Assembly (NCBI RefSeq): GCF_022267315.1
Contig: NZ_JAIKLE010000029.1
Span: 1 to 64,000, forward strand
Reading direction: 5' to 3'
DNA from: Maribellus maritimus
GTDB taxonomy: Bacteria > Bacteroidota > Bacteroidia > Bacteroidales > Prolixibacteraceae
DNA: 64,000 bases
Of the stretch, positions 1-8,528 are shown one piece after another (position 1 is the stretch's first letter; each line of letters begins with the position of its first letter). The translations under genes were made by a program, and so were the position numbers. The notes under the pieces are model-generated. The model was not told the origin of the DNA, searched no databases, and saw only the letters and a list, made by a program, of their open reading frames with translations.

Positions 1-398
1 GAGAGAAATACGCGTTAGCAACAGTAGTTAATTGGCTCGGAAAGAATAGAGTAATTTATTTGAACTCTATTCTGGATGTGCTTATGTGGGGAATGAACGC
101 TAACGGTTACCTGTATGTGGCGTAGCCGACTGCGGGCTACTTCCCTGTCAAACCGAGATGTAGTTGATGCGGGAGATGAACCTACAATTACCCACAAAAC
201 CGGCTATGACATATACAGATTGTTACCTGCTGGGTTTTATTATCTTTCATAGAACTACTTCATTTTCAATTTTAGCACTGTCCCGATTTTGTTTTCGGGT
301 TGGCAAAAAAGCGTTGGAAGACAGACAAGCTCTTTTGCAATTTTTGGTCTTAGGATAGGCTTGTGCGAATTGCAAATGTGCTTGGCTGTGTGTGCTGG
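1..398. other. gene-free left edge with hairpins and repeat-like sequence
   Basis: No convincing gene lies here; the short open frames overlap each other on both strands and match nothing. A perfect 10-bp inverted repeat sits at 43-52 and 64-73 with an 11-nt loop; it has no T-run and could be the end of a transcript entering from the left. A second hairpin pairs 122-127 (GTAGCC) with 135-140 (GGCTAC). From about 325 to 385 the sequence resembles 4647-4710, so this stretch may hold one copy of a dispersed repeat. Confidence 0.5.
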
Positions 399-1436
399 CT
401 ATTTCATCTTTTTCATTTGTAATCTTTTTCTTTCCAGTTCTATTACCTTATGTAATTTCTTTTGCAATAATTCTTTTGGTGGCAATTCAACCAAATATTC
501 TGCTACTCTTATTCCAGATTCTTCAAGTTGTAATAATTCAATTTGTTCTTTTGAACCTTCAGCACAAAGTATTAACCCAATCGGAGAATCTTCTCCTTTT
601 TCTGTCTCAAATTTCTCCAGGTAGCGAAGGTATAATTCCATTTGCCCCTTGTATTGTGCTTTAAACCTGTCAAGTTTCAGGTCAATTGCAACAAGACGTT
701 TTAGTTTCCGATGATAAAACAACAAATCAAGCTTAAAACTGTCGCCATCAATTAACATTCTTTTCTGACGCTCAACGAATGTAAAACCTTGTCCTAATTC
801 AAGGATGAATTTTTCAAGCTCTCGTAATATCGCATCTTCTAATGATTTTTCGCTGTAGTTATCTTCTAATCCCAGAAAGTTTAGAAAATACGGGTCACGA
901 AAAACGAGGTCTGGACTTAGTTTGTTTTCGTCCCGCAATTCTTTGAGTTCCTTTTTTATTAGTTCTTCAGGCTTTTTCGAGATTGCTGTTCTTTCAAATA
1001 ACATCGAATCAATCTTTTCATTCAATGTGCGAGTATTCCAGTTCTCAATTCTGGTCATTTGAATGTAAAACTCCCGCTTAAGTTCATCGTCTAAATAGAT
1101 TACAGTTCGAAAATGAGTCCAACTTAATTGTCTACTCAATGCGTAGAGAATTTCTTTATCGGGAAAAGTCTCCGCAAAGCGTAGACAATGTCGAAGATGT
1201 TGTTCACTCCAACCTTTTCCGAATTCTTGAGTCAATTCCTTCGAAAGCGTTTTTACAACTTCTTTCCCATATTCTGCCCGTTTGTTTTCAAGAATTTCAT
1301 TATTAACTCGATGTCCTATATTCCAGTACAAAATAGTTGTAGCAGCATTAACAGCAACCGCAACAGTTTGCCTTGCTTCTTCAATCAGTTGTTTGATTTC
1401 TGAAAACAGGTTGTTATTATGTGGTTTGATATTCAT
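399..1436 (-). CDS. DUF1016 / YhcG-type PD-(D/E)XK nuclease-domain protein
   Basis: A 345-residue protein with the two-part layout of the DUF1016 (PDDEXK_YhcG) family. The N-terminal half (about 10-160) is helical, contains the family-typical GKGWSEQHLRHCLRFAETFPD stretch and probably binds nucleic acid or protein. The C-terminal half (about 190-330) carries nuclease-like motifs: a glutamate before VERQKRM, LDLLFYHR, then IDLKL, and KGQMELYLRYL. Family members are predicted nucleases often found alone in defence islands or beside restriction genes; no partner is adjacent here. It has its own promoter region (1437-1499) and faces the same way as the next operon. The family is secure, but its biological role is not established. 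Confidence 0.85.
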   Translation of the reverse strand: MNIKPHNNNLFSEIKQLIEEARQTVAVAVNAATTILYWNIGHRVNNEILENKRAEYGKEVVKTLSKELTQEFGKGWSEQHLRHCLRFAETFPDKEILYALSRQLSWTHFRTVIYLDDELKREFYIQMTRIENWNTRTLNEKIDSMLFERTAISKKPEELIKKELKELRDENKLSPDLVFRDPYFLNFLGLEDNYSEKSLEDAILRELEKFILELGQGFTFVERQKRMLIDGDSFKLDLLFYHRKLKRLVAIDLKLDRFKAQYKGQMELYLRYLEKFETEKGEDSPIGLILCAEGSKEQIELLQLEESGIRVAEYLVELPPKELLQKKLHKVIELERKRLQMKKMK

Positions 1437-1499
1437 GATTCAAATATAATACTATCCTAAGTTTGTTTGTAAGGTAAATTACAGTTAGGATTGTATTGA

Positions 1500-2546
1500 T
1501 TATTTTTCCTCGTTATAATATATTTTGTAATATTTCCTGCCGTCATTATCGATTCCCTGTTCTATAAGTTCTTTATTACCATGAATGTAAATGTGAAAAT
1601 TTTTGTCCAGTTTGATTACACTCTTAAAGACTCGTGCCTGTTTTTTTACTGCGTTCGCTGAAATTTCAAAGCTGTCATCTACTTTAATGTCATTTTCTTG
1701 TTGATACAATTCATTGAAATTTTTAAATGACTCAATTATGTTATTATCCTGCAATACCTCACTTTCAAATGTTTGTTTGTTAAAATTGTCCTTTGACTTA
1801 AAAAATTCAACAGAGCGATTTAGTAGGTCAATTTGGTCAGTCCGTGTAATATCAAATTCCTTTGTCAACTCTTTGGTTATGTAGTTTTTAGTAATGCTTA
1901 GGAACTGATTCGTTTGAAAAAACTCATTACTCAGAGGTTTAACTTTCAAAAAATCATCTTTCCAGTATTGGGCTTCTACAGACTTATTTGCATTGTCAAT
2001 TATGAACAGTTTATATCCGTCATCGGCATTTGTATTAAGAATTAGACAGCCTTTGTCGATACCTTTTAGTTCAAATCCATATTCATGTTGTATGTCAAAA
2101 TTTGTTTGACCAGGATTCATTTTTAAAAAAGGGACATCTTTTTCAGATTTAAAAATTCCAATTGCATCAACTATCTCATCGTCAATAATAACCTTGGAAA
2201 AATATGAAACATTTAATTTGCCCTCTTTTATTTTCGGATGCATTGATTGTTCATAAAGTAGCTTGGCAATATCTTGAGATGAGTTTATGAAAAGGCTATT
2301 GTCTGAAAATAACTTTCTAACAACTGTATAAATTTCATTCATTTCAAGTTCAATGGAGTGAGAGAATGAATAAAACTCTTCTGTTTTAATCGGCAATAAG
2401 AAATATTTTAACAGTAAATTTTTTGTTTCTTCGTCAATCGTTGTTTCTTCTACTGATAAAACAATTTTCTCATCTCGTAATTTATTTCCAACAGAATGTG
2501 TTATTAAGTTATCTATTTCTATCTCAGTGAAATCTATATTCGTCAT
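1500..2546 (-). CDS. NdpA/YejK-like nucleoid-associated protein, third gene of a three-gene operon
   Basis: 348 residues. The middle (about 150-240) has the nucleoid-associated protein NdpA (NA37) look: a globular region ending in KLFIIDNANKSVEAQYWKDDF, then NQFLSITKNYITKEL. E. coli YejK of this family binds the nucleoid. The gene overlaps the preceding one by four bases (ATGA), so it is translationally coupled and the last gene of the 4602-to-1500 operon. Tight coupling to a nuclease gene suggests it serves as the DNA-binding or sensing partner of that system rather than as a housekeeping protein; this is inference. A housekeeping NdpA picked up by chance is the alternative. Confidence 0.7.
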   Translation of the reverse strand: MTNIDFTEIEIDNLITHSVGNKLRDEKIVLSVEETTIDEETKNLLLKYFLLPIKTEEFYSFSHSIELEMNEIYTVVRKLFSDNSLFINSSQDIAKLLYEQSMHPKIKEGKLNVSYFSKVIIDDEIVDAIGIFKSEKDVPFLKMNPGQTNFDIQHEYGFELKGIDKGCLILNTNADDGYKLFIIDNANKSVEAQYWKDDFLKVKPLSNEFFQTNQFLSITKNYITKELTKEFDITRTDQIDLLNRSVEFFKSKDNFNKQTFESEVLQDNNIIESFKNFNELYQQENDIKVDDSFEISANAVKKQARVFKSVIKLDKNFHIYIHGNKELIEQGIDNDGRKYYKIYYNEEK

Positions 2547-3694
2547 GACTTTGGTGTGTATTGTTTATGTAGGTTTTGCATTTTACTCCATTCATACTTT
2601 TCTGTTTTCATTTTCTCGAATTCTTTAAATAATTGCCGCTTTATCGAAGAAAGTGGGACATTGAAGTATTCGTCTTTGGGATTAATTTTCACAATATCTA
2701 CTACTAATTCAATATTTCCAATTCGTTTTTTAAAATAATTTGGAAATCCAAATCTTATTTTACAATTTCCTTCAACTGAAGGAAGGGAAAAATCGTAGAT
2801 AATTTCCATTTCAGAAAGCACCATAAACTTATGGAGTGATTTGTCTTTTAAAAACGGAATATTGTGTAAGACTTCACCGTTGATATTTAACTCTCGTACT
2901 TTTGCCAATTCCAGCCAATTAATATCATTCGGTAAATTTTCATTAGGGTCAGGTCCGATATCTAAAAAAGTTGCTTTTGAGAAATCAAAAACATCATCAC
3001 CTTCTGTCATATTTAAGAAGAAGTTTATTCTTTCCTCATTTGTAAAGTCCTTAAAAAGAATTCTCTGAATATCTTTTTTGGGATTCATATAATTTTTCTC
3101 TTTGAAATGTCTCTCTAAGGCTCTTGATACTTTTTCTGCTATTTCAGTAGTTTCTGGTGAAGTATGCACTATTTGAAGCTGAACCTTGTTGTCTTTTGTT
3201 TTTACCTTTTCAAATGCAACTTGTCCCTTGAATTCATTTTTCCCTCTAAACCAAGCTTTACTATAATTCGTCGTTTCGCATTTGAAGTCCAGTATTATTT
3301 TATCTGGATTATTCCCAACCATTTTAAAGTTTGGATTTCCAACCACTTTATATCTCGGGAAAGTTGTTTTAATAACTTCTTGTATATTGAAATTGTCAGG
3401 AATTGCTGAAATCAAGGTTTTTGTTGATTCCCATTCAAGAGTCCGATTAATCGTTTTTTCTCTATCTTCTTTTACTTGGAGACTTTCTTTCAAAAATTCA
3501 AACTCATTTGGACTAAGTAAGGAAGTTGTAAGAATAGGGAATGTACTATCTTCATCAGTATTATTAACAAAAACACCTTTCATTCTTAGCAGAAGTCGAC
3601 GTTCTCTGTCTTTAATAGATTCATGTTGCAAAACTGCTCGCAGGGATTCACCAAAAGGTAGAAATCTATCAATATTATCGTTTATTTTTTCCAT
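2543..3694 (-). CDS. uncharacterised protein, second gene of nuclease operon (possibly GapS4b-like)
   Basis: 383 residues with no domain I can name with confidence. It is soluble, has no signal peptide or membrane segment, and is rich in charged residues and mixed helix/strand. The N-terminal block (FLPFGESLRAVLQ, then a segment ending LLSPNEFEFLKE) looks like a conserved family signature rather than random sequence. It overlaps its upstream neighbour by one base (TAATG) and its downstream neighbour by four (ATGA), so the three proteins are probably made in fixed ratio. Pairing with a PD-(D/E)XK-like protein recalls the two-gene GAPS4 phage-defence system, in which a nuclease subunit has a partner; that match is from memory and unverified. 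Confidence 0.55.
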   Translation of the reverse strand: MEKINDNIDRFLPFGESLRAVLQHESIKDRERRLLLRMKGVFVNNTDEDSTFPILTTSLLSPNEFEFLKESLQVKEDREKTINRTLEWESTKTLISAIPDNFNIQEVIKTTFPRYKVVGNPNFKMVGNNPDKIILDFKCETTNYSKAWFRGKNEFKGQVAFEKVKTKDNKVQLQIVHTSPETTEIAEKVSRALERHFKEKNYMNPKKDIQRILFKDFTNEERINFFLNMTEGDDVFDFSKATFLDIGPDPNENLPNDINWLELAKVRELNINGEVLHNIPFLKDKSLHKFMVLSEMEIIYDFSLPSVEGNCKIRFGFPNYFKKRIGNIELVVDIVKINPKDEYFNVPLSSIKRQLFKEFEKMKTEKYEWSKMQNLHKQYTPKS

Positions 3695-4602
3695 TAGTTC
3701 CGATAGTTTTGGTTATAATTCTCAACTGAAATTGTATTTGTAAAGGAAAATTCCTCAAACATCTGAATGGCATTACTCACAATATGCTCATGTAATAATT
3801 TGTTGAAATCAGGAAAGGCAATAATAGTTTTTGATTGATAATTAGCAGTAATGTTTTTTGCTAAGCCTAACAGTTTTACAAGTTCCTCTTCTTCAAATTT
3901 TTCTTTAGAACAGAGTATCAGAGTATTTTTATCATCCTCCAATTGTACTCTCATTGGTAGAATATTCGATGCTAAATATTGAACAGGCATAATTCTGCCG
4001 TTTTTGGGGGTGTCGTTATCACTATTTAATCCAGTATTGAAATATGTGAACTCAATGATTTTTGTTGGGTATTTTCTTTTCGAGAACTCAATTGCATTAA
4101 AGAAGAATTCAATCTTGTCGTTATCAACGAGGAATATTCCATCATGATAAAAATCTTTAGGAGCTTCAAGTTTTGATAGCTTGAATAATAGGTCATTTGA
4201 ATCATTATCAACATTATTAAGCCAGAAAAGAATTCCTCTGTCAAAGATTGCTTCCAAGTCGGAATAACTATTATTGTTTTTTGCCCTAATTTCTGATTTC
4301 TTAAATGATTCAATAGCTTTCCCTAAATCAGTATAATGACTTTTAAATTTGGCTACAGGAGAATTAGGATACTTGTCCTTACTATATTTTACTGATATTA
4401 AGACATTTTCTAAGGTCTTTGAAATCAAAGGACTTTTGTAATGAAAATAAGCATCAATCCCATGAGATTTTTTCTCATGTTTTTCGGGGTCAATGCTTGG
4501 GATATCAAAGTTTCTGACTAGTTGATGCCAACCTATCAAAGCGAGAAATTCTGCAACTATTTCTTCGCCAATTTCACCTATTCGTTTTGAAAATTCACCC
4601 AT
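3694..4602 (-). CDS. PD-(D/E)XK-like nuclease, first gene of three-gene operon (possibly GapS4a-like)
   Basis: 302 residues. The first 75 residues have the spacing of a restriction-endonuclease fold: E13 in GEIGEEIVAEFL, an acidic residue in HGIDAYF (D50), then a strand ending S-V-K (70-72). These would be the metal-binding and catalytic residues of a PD-(D/E)XK nuclease. The rest (about 100-300) is alpha/beta with no recognised motif and may recognise DNA or the partner protein. It leads an operon with an unknown protein and an NdpA-like protein, each overlapping the next by a few bases. The start used has the nuclease core at the right distance. The nuclease fold is inferred from motifs only; target and trigger are unknown. 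Confidence 0.65.
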   Translation of the reverse strand: MGEFSKRIGEIGEEIVAEFLALIGWHQLVRNFDIPSIDPEKHEKKSHGIDAYFHYKSPLISKTLENVLISVKYSKDKYPNSPVAKFKSHYTDLGKAIESFKKSEIRAKNNNSYSDLEAIFDRGILFWLNNVDNDSNDLLFKLSKLEAPKDFYHDGIFLVDNDKIEFFFNAIEFSKRKYPTKIIEFTYFNTGLNSDNDTPKNGRIMPVQYLASNILPMRVQLEDDKNTLILCSKEKFEEEELVKLLGLAKNITANYQSKTIIAFPDFNKLLHEHIVSNAIQMFEEFSFTNTISVENYNQNYRN

Positions 4603-5672
4603 AATATATCAGTTTAAAGTTTGTTTAGAATTTGGGACTGGGGCACTCTTTTGCAAATTTTGGTTTGTGTGCCGGCTTGTGCGATTTGCAAATGTGTGCA
4701 ATGTGCGTGGGCTTTCCTAACTGTCCCGAAGGGCAGAAGCGGGAGGGCAAAACAAAATCTCTTCGGAGTAATCATTTTAATTTTGGTTTAGTTATTTCAT
4801 TTAAAATCAGTTTGTTTGCTTTTTTTCAACCTTGCAGGTAACGGTCACTTGTAAGTTGTCGTTGCGGATTTCGGAGCTCGTTCCTGTCCGGCAGGACGGA
4901 ACGATGTTGCGAGAATCCAGCGAACGACGTACCACCAACCAAGACATATGATTCTATTTATGTGTTTGAAAAAGAGCAAGTTGCAGAAATAATTTTGCAG
5001 ACAGGTAACGATTTAGAAACGAGCGAACTTCTGTTTGTTTCTTCTTTTTGCTCAATATAACAAAGAGCGACTTTTGCTTATAAAGATACGAGATTTTCCA
5101 ATTTGTTCGATTGATTTAATAAATTTATAATCATAACAAGAGACAGCAGTTCAAGCCTATCAATCTCTATTGAATCTGTGGAGTCGGCAAAGGTGTTGTC
5201 GTTATTAATATGTAAACTATTTTGTGTCGAAGAACATGGCCTTACCGTTAAAAAGCCCTGACGAACTAAAATCTTTCAAAAGAAATATCTTACATAGACG
5301 AAATTTAATGCACCCTATACGAGAATGGCAACATTACCCAGAAAGGAAAAATCGTTAGTTCTGTCTTCCCCTTAAAATTAACATTTGGACGGATTTCAAT
5401 TTCGAACTGATAGAGTAAATGAAGCCTTAGACTGTGTTCGTTTGATGGACGATGAATTAAGAGGAAATAAAAAAGGGGTTATTGGCTGGATTACAGTATT
5501 TCTTTCTCTTCTGTGCTATAAGTAAATTTCTAACTGCAATAATATATTGTAACAAGATCATAAAAATAAACAATCCCGCTGCAAGTGATCGGGGTATCTT
5601 TAAGGAATTAGTTTTTAACTCGTAGCAAGTGAGGGGAGCTAACCCCGAAAAGATTGGAGAAGAGTATCTTAA
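4603..5672. other. 1.07-kb gene-free stretch with repeat, hairpin and decayed coding remnants
   Basis: No intact gene is visible. The left end (4647-4710) resembles about 325-385. A strong hairpin lies at 4879-4903 (CGTTCC/GGAACG outer stem, GTCC/GGAC inner stem, one bulged T), inside a longer imperfect palindrome. From 5387 to 5524 one frame stays open on the + strand without a start codon and encodes a plausible peptide containing DRVNEALDCVRLMDDELRG; it is probably the tail of a destroyed gene. The stretch looks like a scar between the operon on the left and the PIN/XRE pair on the right. Confidence 0.5.
4879..4903. repeat. perfect-arm hairpin within a larger imperfect palindrome
   Basis: CGTTCC at 4879-4884 pairs with GGAACG at 4898-4903, and GTCC pairs with GGAC inside, leaving a GGCA loop and one bulged T. 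The surrounding GGATT and AATCC at roughly 4866 and 4914 extend the symmetry. There is no T-run, so it is not a classical terminator. It looks like part of a dispersed palindromic element. Confidence 0.5.
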
Positions 5673-6191
5673 TCAATTTGAACTCCATGCCTTTAGTCTT
5701 TTACGTATTTCATCCACTAAAGGCTTGTTGTTTTGAAAAATGAAGTTTGAAGCGACAAGTTGCTTCAATTTGTTTGCAGCATCTCTTTTTGTTAGAATAT
5801 TTGCTTCCACAAGTTTATCAAAGATCCAAATCATTCCATGATATTCAATGTCTTTATTTTTTGCACAATTACGTACTGTTTTATCACTACTTAATACGCA
5901 GGCGTTCAGTTTATTCGCAATATGCAAGACGGATTTATCAGTTTCTGATAATGATTTTGGATAATTTTCAGAATGGATTTCAATAAAGTCCTGTTCCTTG
6001 AGATTGTGAATAATAAGCTTTTCTACCGATTGATAGGCATTTAAAACTTGCTGTTGCTTCTCAAACAGTTCAAAATAAACTGCAGATGTTGTATGTATTT
6101 CTATTTCGAGTTTGAAGAATAGAGCAACAAGATCTAAATCACATAGGTCTATAAATATACACGCATCTGTGACAGCTATCTTTATTTTCAT
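5673..6191 (-). CDS. PIN-domain-like protein, partner of the XRE/ImmA-IrrE gene
   Basis: 172 residues with the acidic layout of a PIN nuclease: an aspartate in the first strand (VTDACIFIDL, D9), a glutamate in the helix YFELFEKQQ, then ETDKSVLHIA and a third acidic region at VLSSDKTVRNCAK followed by Y-HGMIWIFDKLVE. PIN proteins are usually Mg-dependent RNases acting as toxins. The gene starts 24 bases after the stop of the XRE/ImmA-IrrE gene on the same strand, so the two form an operon of toxin-antitoxin layout in which the HTH/protease protein would be the controller. No substrate can be read from the sequence. The DUF3368-like PIN group is the closest I can suggest. Confidence 0.7.
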   Translation of the reverse strand: MKIKIAVTDACIFIDLCDLDLVALFFKLEIEIHTTSAVYFELFEKQQQVLNAYQSVEKLIIHNLKEQDFIEIHSENYPKSLSETDKSVLHIANKLNACVLSSDKTVRNCAKNKDIEYHGMIWIFDKLVEANILTKRDAANKLKQLVASNFIFQNNKPLVDEIRKRLKAWSSN

Positions 6192-6215
6192 CTTTCAGGC
6201 TAACATTTGGCGCGA

Positions 6216-7292
6216 TCAAAACATTGGCTGATGCTCTTTTTTAAACTCAGCAACAGATTTATTGGTTAAGGAGGCTGCCTTAGAAATAGATACCTGCTCT
6301 TCTATTAGCGCGCGGAATAAAAGCTGTTCAAAACGGTTGCTTTTTTCAACTCCCTCATATTCAAAAGGTTCATCTACTCTCCAATTCATTTGTCTGAATA
6401 AGAAAAAGAATTGTTTTGTATAGTGTTCATTTGTAATACGACAATCTTTAGCTCGCATTGCTATTGCCTGCATGGAAATACCATATTGTTTTTTTATGTT
6501 GCCTAATTCATTTATAGATAATTTACTTCTATGATTGCCTAATTCTGCTTTTAAAGTTTTTTCAGGTAATAACATTGCTCCGGCAAATTGGTGGCACAGT
6601 ATTTCTCTTTGTCGCGCCGTAATGTCTTCAAACTTTAAAAGTAGATGTGCTAATTCGTGAAGCAAAGTAAACCGTATTCTGTCTGGCTTATTAGCTTTTC
6701 TTTCATTATAAGCTACTACAGGAAGTTCAATATCATTATTATACTTCACAAATGTTTGCAATCCATCAAAATCTTCTGCAACATTCAATTTAACTACTTT
6801 GATTTTATGGTCTTCCAATAATTCTACCACATTGAAGATTGGACCAGTTCCCAAATCCCATTCACTTCTTATTCGTTCGGCAGCTTTACTTACTTGCATG
6901 CTATCTTTAACCACCGGAAAATCTTTCAATGGATTCTCAAATTCATTGGATAGACCTAAAATTTCTTCTAATTCTAAATAACGGGAGAGATATTCTTTAG
7001 TGGTCTCATTAATGATAGAGACTTCCTTTTGAGGCATTTTACTCAATTTCCTATATTCAATTTCACTCAGCTCAATTTTAGTTGTCCTGAAAAAATAATC
7101 AGGGCTAACTTTTAAGGCTTTGCTAAGCATCTGAATTTTCTCTGCATCAGGAATAACCTCTCCTTTTTCATAGCGGTGTAAGGCCTGACGCGACAAGTTT
7201 CCGCCTAATTCGTCAGCCAAATCTTGCAATGAAAAACCATTCATCAAACGGGCTGACTTAAATCGTTCCGCAAATATCGCTTTTGTTTCCAT
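6216..7292 (-). CDS. XRE helix-turn-helix / ImmA-IrrE metallopeptidase fusion regulator
   Basis: About 358 residues. The N-terminal 65 residues are an XRE-type HTH (FKSARLMNGFSLQDLADELG, SRQALHRYEKGEVIPD). The middle carries an ImmA/IrrE zinc-peptidase core with HELAH (HExxH) and the downstream ILCHQFAGAMLLP block. Proteins of this kind repress promoters until the peptidase domain cuts a repressor after a stress signal. I start it at 7292 (METKAIFAERF) because upstream codons give a peptide unlike the HTH family. It is followed by the PIN gene and divergent from the CBASS operon, with shared operator-like sites between. It resembles a single-chain version of the CapH (HTH) and CapP (Zn peptidase) pair that controls some CBASS loci; control of CBASS here is inference. 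Confidence 0.85.
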   Translation of the reverse strand: METKAIFAERFKSARLMNGFSLQDLADELGGNLSRQALHRYEKGEVIPDAEKIQMLSKALKVSPDYFFRTTKIELSEIEYRKLSKMPQKEVSIINETTKEYLSRYLELEEILGLSNEFENPLKDFPVVKDSMQVSKAAERIRSEWDLGTGPIFNVVELLEDHKIKVVKLNVAEDFDGLQTFVKYNNDIELPVVAYNERKANKPDRIRFTLLHELAHLLLKFEDITARQREILCHQFAGAMLLPEKTLKAELGNHRSKLSINELGNIKKQYGISMQAIAMRAKDCRITNEHYTKQFFFLFRQMNWRVDEPFEYEGVEKSNRFEQLLFRALIEEQVSISKAASLTNKSVAEFKKEHQPMF

Positions 7293-7369
7293 TGTAAATT
7301 TGTTTTTGTTATGCAAAGATACAAATAATGGTTGACAACAACAAAGATAAAGCTGTGAATCCATAGTCC

Positions 7370-7392
7370 AATTTTGTAACTATGACAAAATT
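7370..7392. promoter_or_regulatory. inverted-repeat operator candidate between regulator and CBASS operon
   Basis: AATTTTGT and ACAAAATT form a perfect 8-bp inverted repeat around a 7-nt spacer. The core TAACTATGACAAA (7377-7389) recurs as TAACTATTACAAA at 7501-7513, 36 bases before the CD-NTase start, and TTTGTCA occurs in inverse orientation at 7425-7431. Placement next to both divergent starts fits binding by the XRE regulator. Confidence 0.6.
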
Positions 7393-7500
7393 TCACTTGC
7401 CATAAACGTCAATAAATAAGTTAATTTGTCATGTTTTTTGCGTTGGACACTGTAATTGACATAACTTGGTTGACAGATTTTGTTAATGGCATATATTTTG

Positions 7501-7513
7501 TAACTATTACAAA
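7501..7513. promoter_or_regulatory. second operator-like copy ahead of the CD-NTase gene
   Basis: TAACTATTACAAA differs from 7377-7389 at one base of thirteen. It lies just before the CBASS operon, where a bound repressor would block initiation. Confidence 0.5.
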
Positions 7514-7548
7514 TGTAGCAAGAGCATGTTTAATTTAAATATTTTCAA

Positions 7549-8523
7549 ATGAATAAAAGTAAACATTTAGAAGAGGTAATTAAAACTCATCAGATTACCA
7601 AGGAAAAGGCTCTTTTAGACAAGCACATCCAAAAGAAAAATGAAGTCAAAGATGCTTTAGAAGAAAAGTACGGAACAGACATTTACCCTCCGTTTAATTC
7701 AGGTTCTTACGCAAAGAACACTGCGATTAACACTAAATTCGATTTTGATTTAGTTTCTCCTTTTAAACGCAATGCTTTTAGTTCTAGCGGGACATTAGAA
7801 CAAATGTATAATGACGTCTATGATTTTCTTTACGATAAGTATAAGAATGAAGCAGAGGTGAAAAAGCAGAAAGTTTCCATTGGTATGGAATTTTACGCTG
7901 ACAGTGACGGAGATGTTATCAAAATTGATGTAGTTCCCGGAAGAGAACTCAACCAAGATCAGTACAGTGATGACGAGAATCTCAACTTATATGTATATTA
8001 TAAGTACGGTAACTTTGACGCAGGAAGTGAAAGAATTAAAACAAATGTGAAAACTCAAATCAATAACATCAAAGACAGAGCTACTAATGAGAAAGATTCC
8101 ATTAGAAAAATTATCCGTCTACTGAAAGTCTGGAAAAACAATAAAGGTAATTACCCTACTAAGTCATTTTTTTTAGAATTAATAACAATCAAAGCATTTG
8201 ACAACAACGAGATTACAGGAAATCTTTGGGAAAAGCTGAAAGTTGTGTTAGAATTTATTAGAGACAATGTCACCAAGGAAAACTTTACACTTAAGGATCC
8301 AGGAAATAGCTCTAATGACTTAGCTGATACTTTGACAACTTATGAGAAACAGCAACTGTCATCCGACATGGAGAATATGCTGAACCGGATAGGAGAAAAT
8401 GATGAGAATCTGAAAACATATTTTCCGGAGAACCAAAAGTTTAAAGAAGAGGTTTCAAATAAAAATGAATATGGAACAAATTCAGGAATCCCGATTCCTC
8501 CTCCAAAACTAAATTTTGGGTAA
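7549..8523 (+). CDS. CBASS CD-NTase (cGAS/DncV-like nucleotidyltransferase) with C-terminal glycine
   Basis: 324 residues. Nucleotidyltransferase motifs are in place: S51-G52-S53 in NSGSYAKNT, D65 and D67 in KFDFDLVSP, and the third acidic residue D127 in VIKIDVVPG. Such enzymes make cyclic oligonucleotide signals on phage infection to switch on a killing effector. The chain ends in a proline-rich tail PIPPPKLNFG whose last residue is glycine, as required when an E1/E2-like Cap2 enzyme charges the CD-NTase C-terminus and joins it to a target. It is the first gene of the operon, with five bases to the E2-E1 gene. The nucleotide product cannot be told. Confidence 0.88.
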   Translation: MNKSKHLEEVIKTHQITKEKALLDKHIQKKNEVKDALEEKYGTDIYPPFNSGSYAKNTAINTKFDFDLVSPFKRNAFSSSGTLEQMYNDVYDFLYDKYKNEAEVKKQKVSIGMEFYADSDGDVIKIDVVPGRELNQDQYSDDENLNLYVYYKYGNFDAGSERIKTNVKTQINNIKDRATNEKDSIRKIIRLLKVWKNNKGNYPTKSFFLELITIKAFDNNEITGNLWEKLKVVLEFIRDNVTKENFTLKDPGNSSNDLADTLTTYEKQQLSSDMENMLNRIGENDENLKTYFPENQKFKEEVSNKNEYGTNSGIPIPPPKLNFG

Positions 8524-8528
8524 TAGTA

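Noticed and set aside
13-105. CGTTAGC and GCTAACG at 13-19 and 99-105, considered as an integron attC site
   Set aside because: The ends do not fit RYYYAAC and GTTRRRY in the right order and orientation, and no integrase gene is present.
1188-1403. Open frames opposite the DUF1016 gene and, similarly, opposite the helicase, TraG and CzcA genes
   Set aside because: They are shadows of well-supported genes in other frames, with odd composition and no family likeness.
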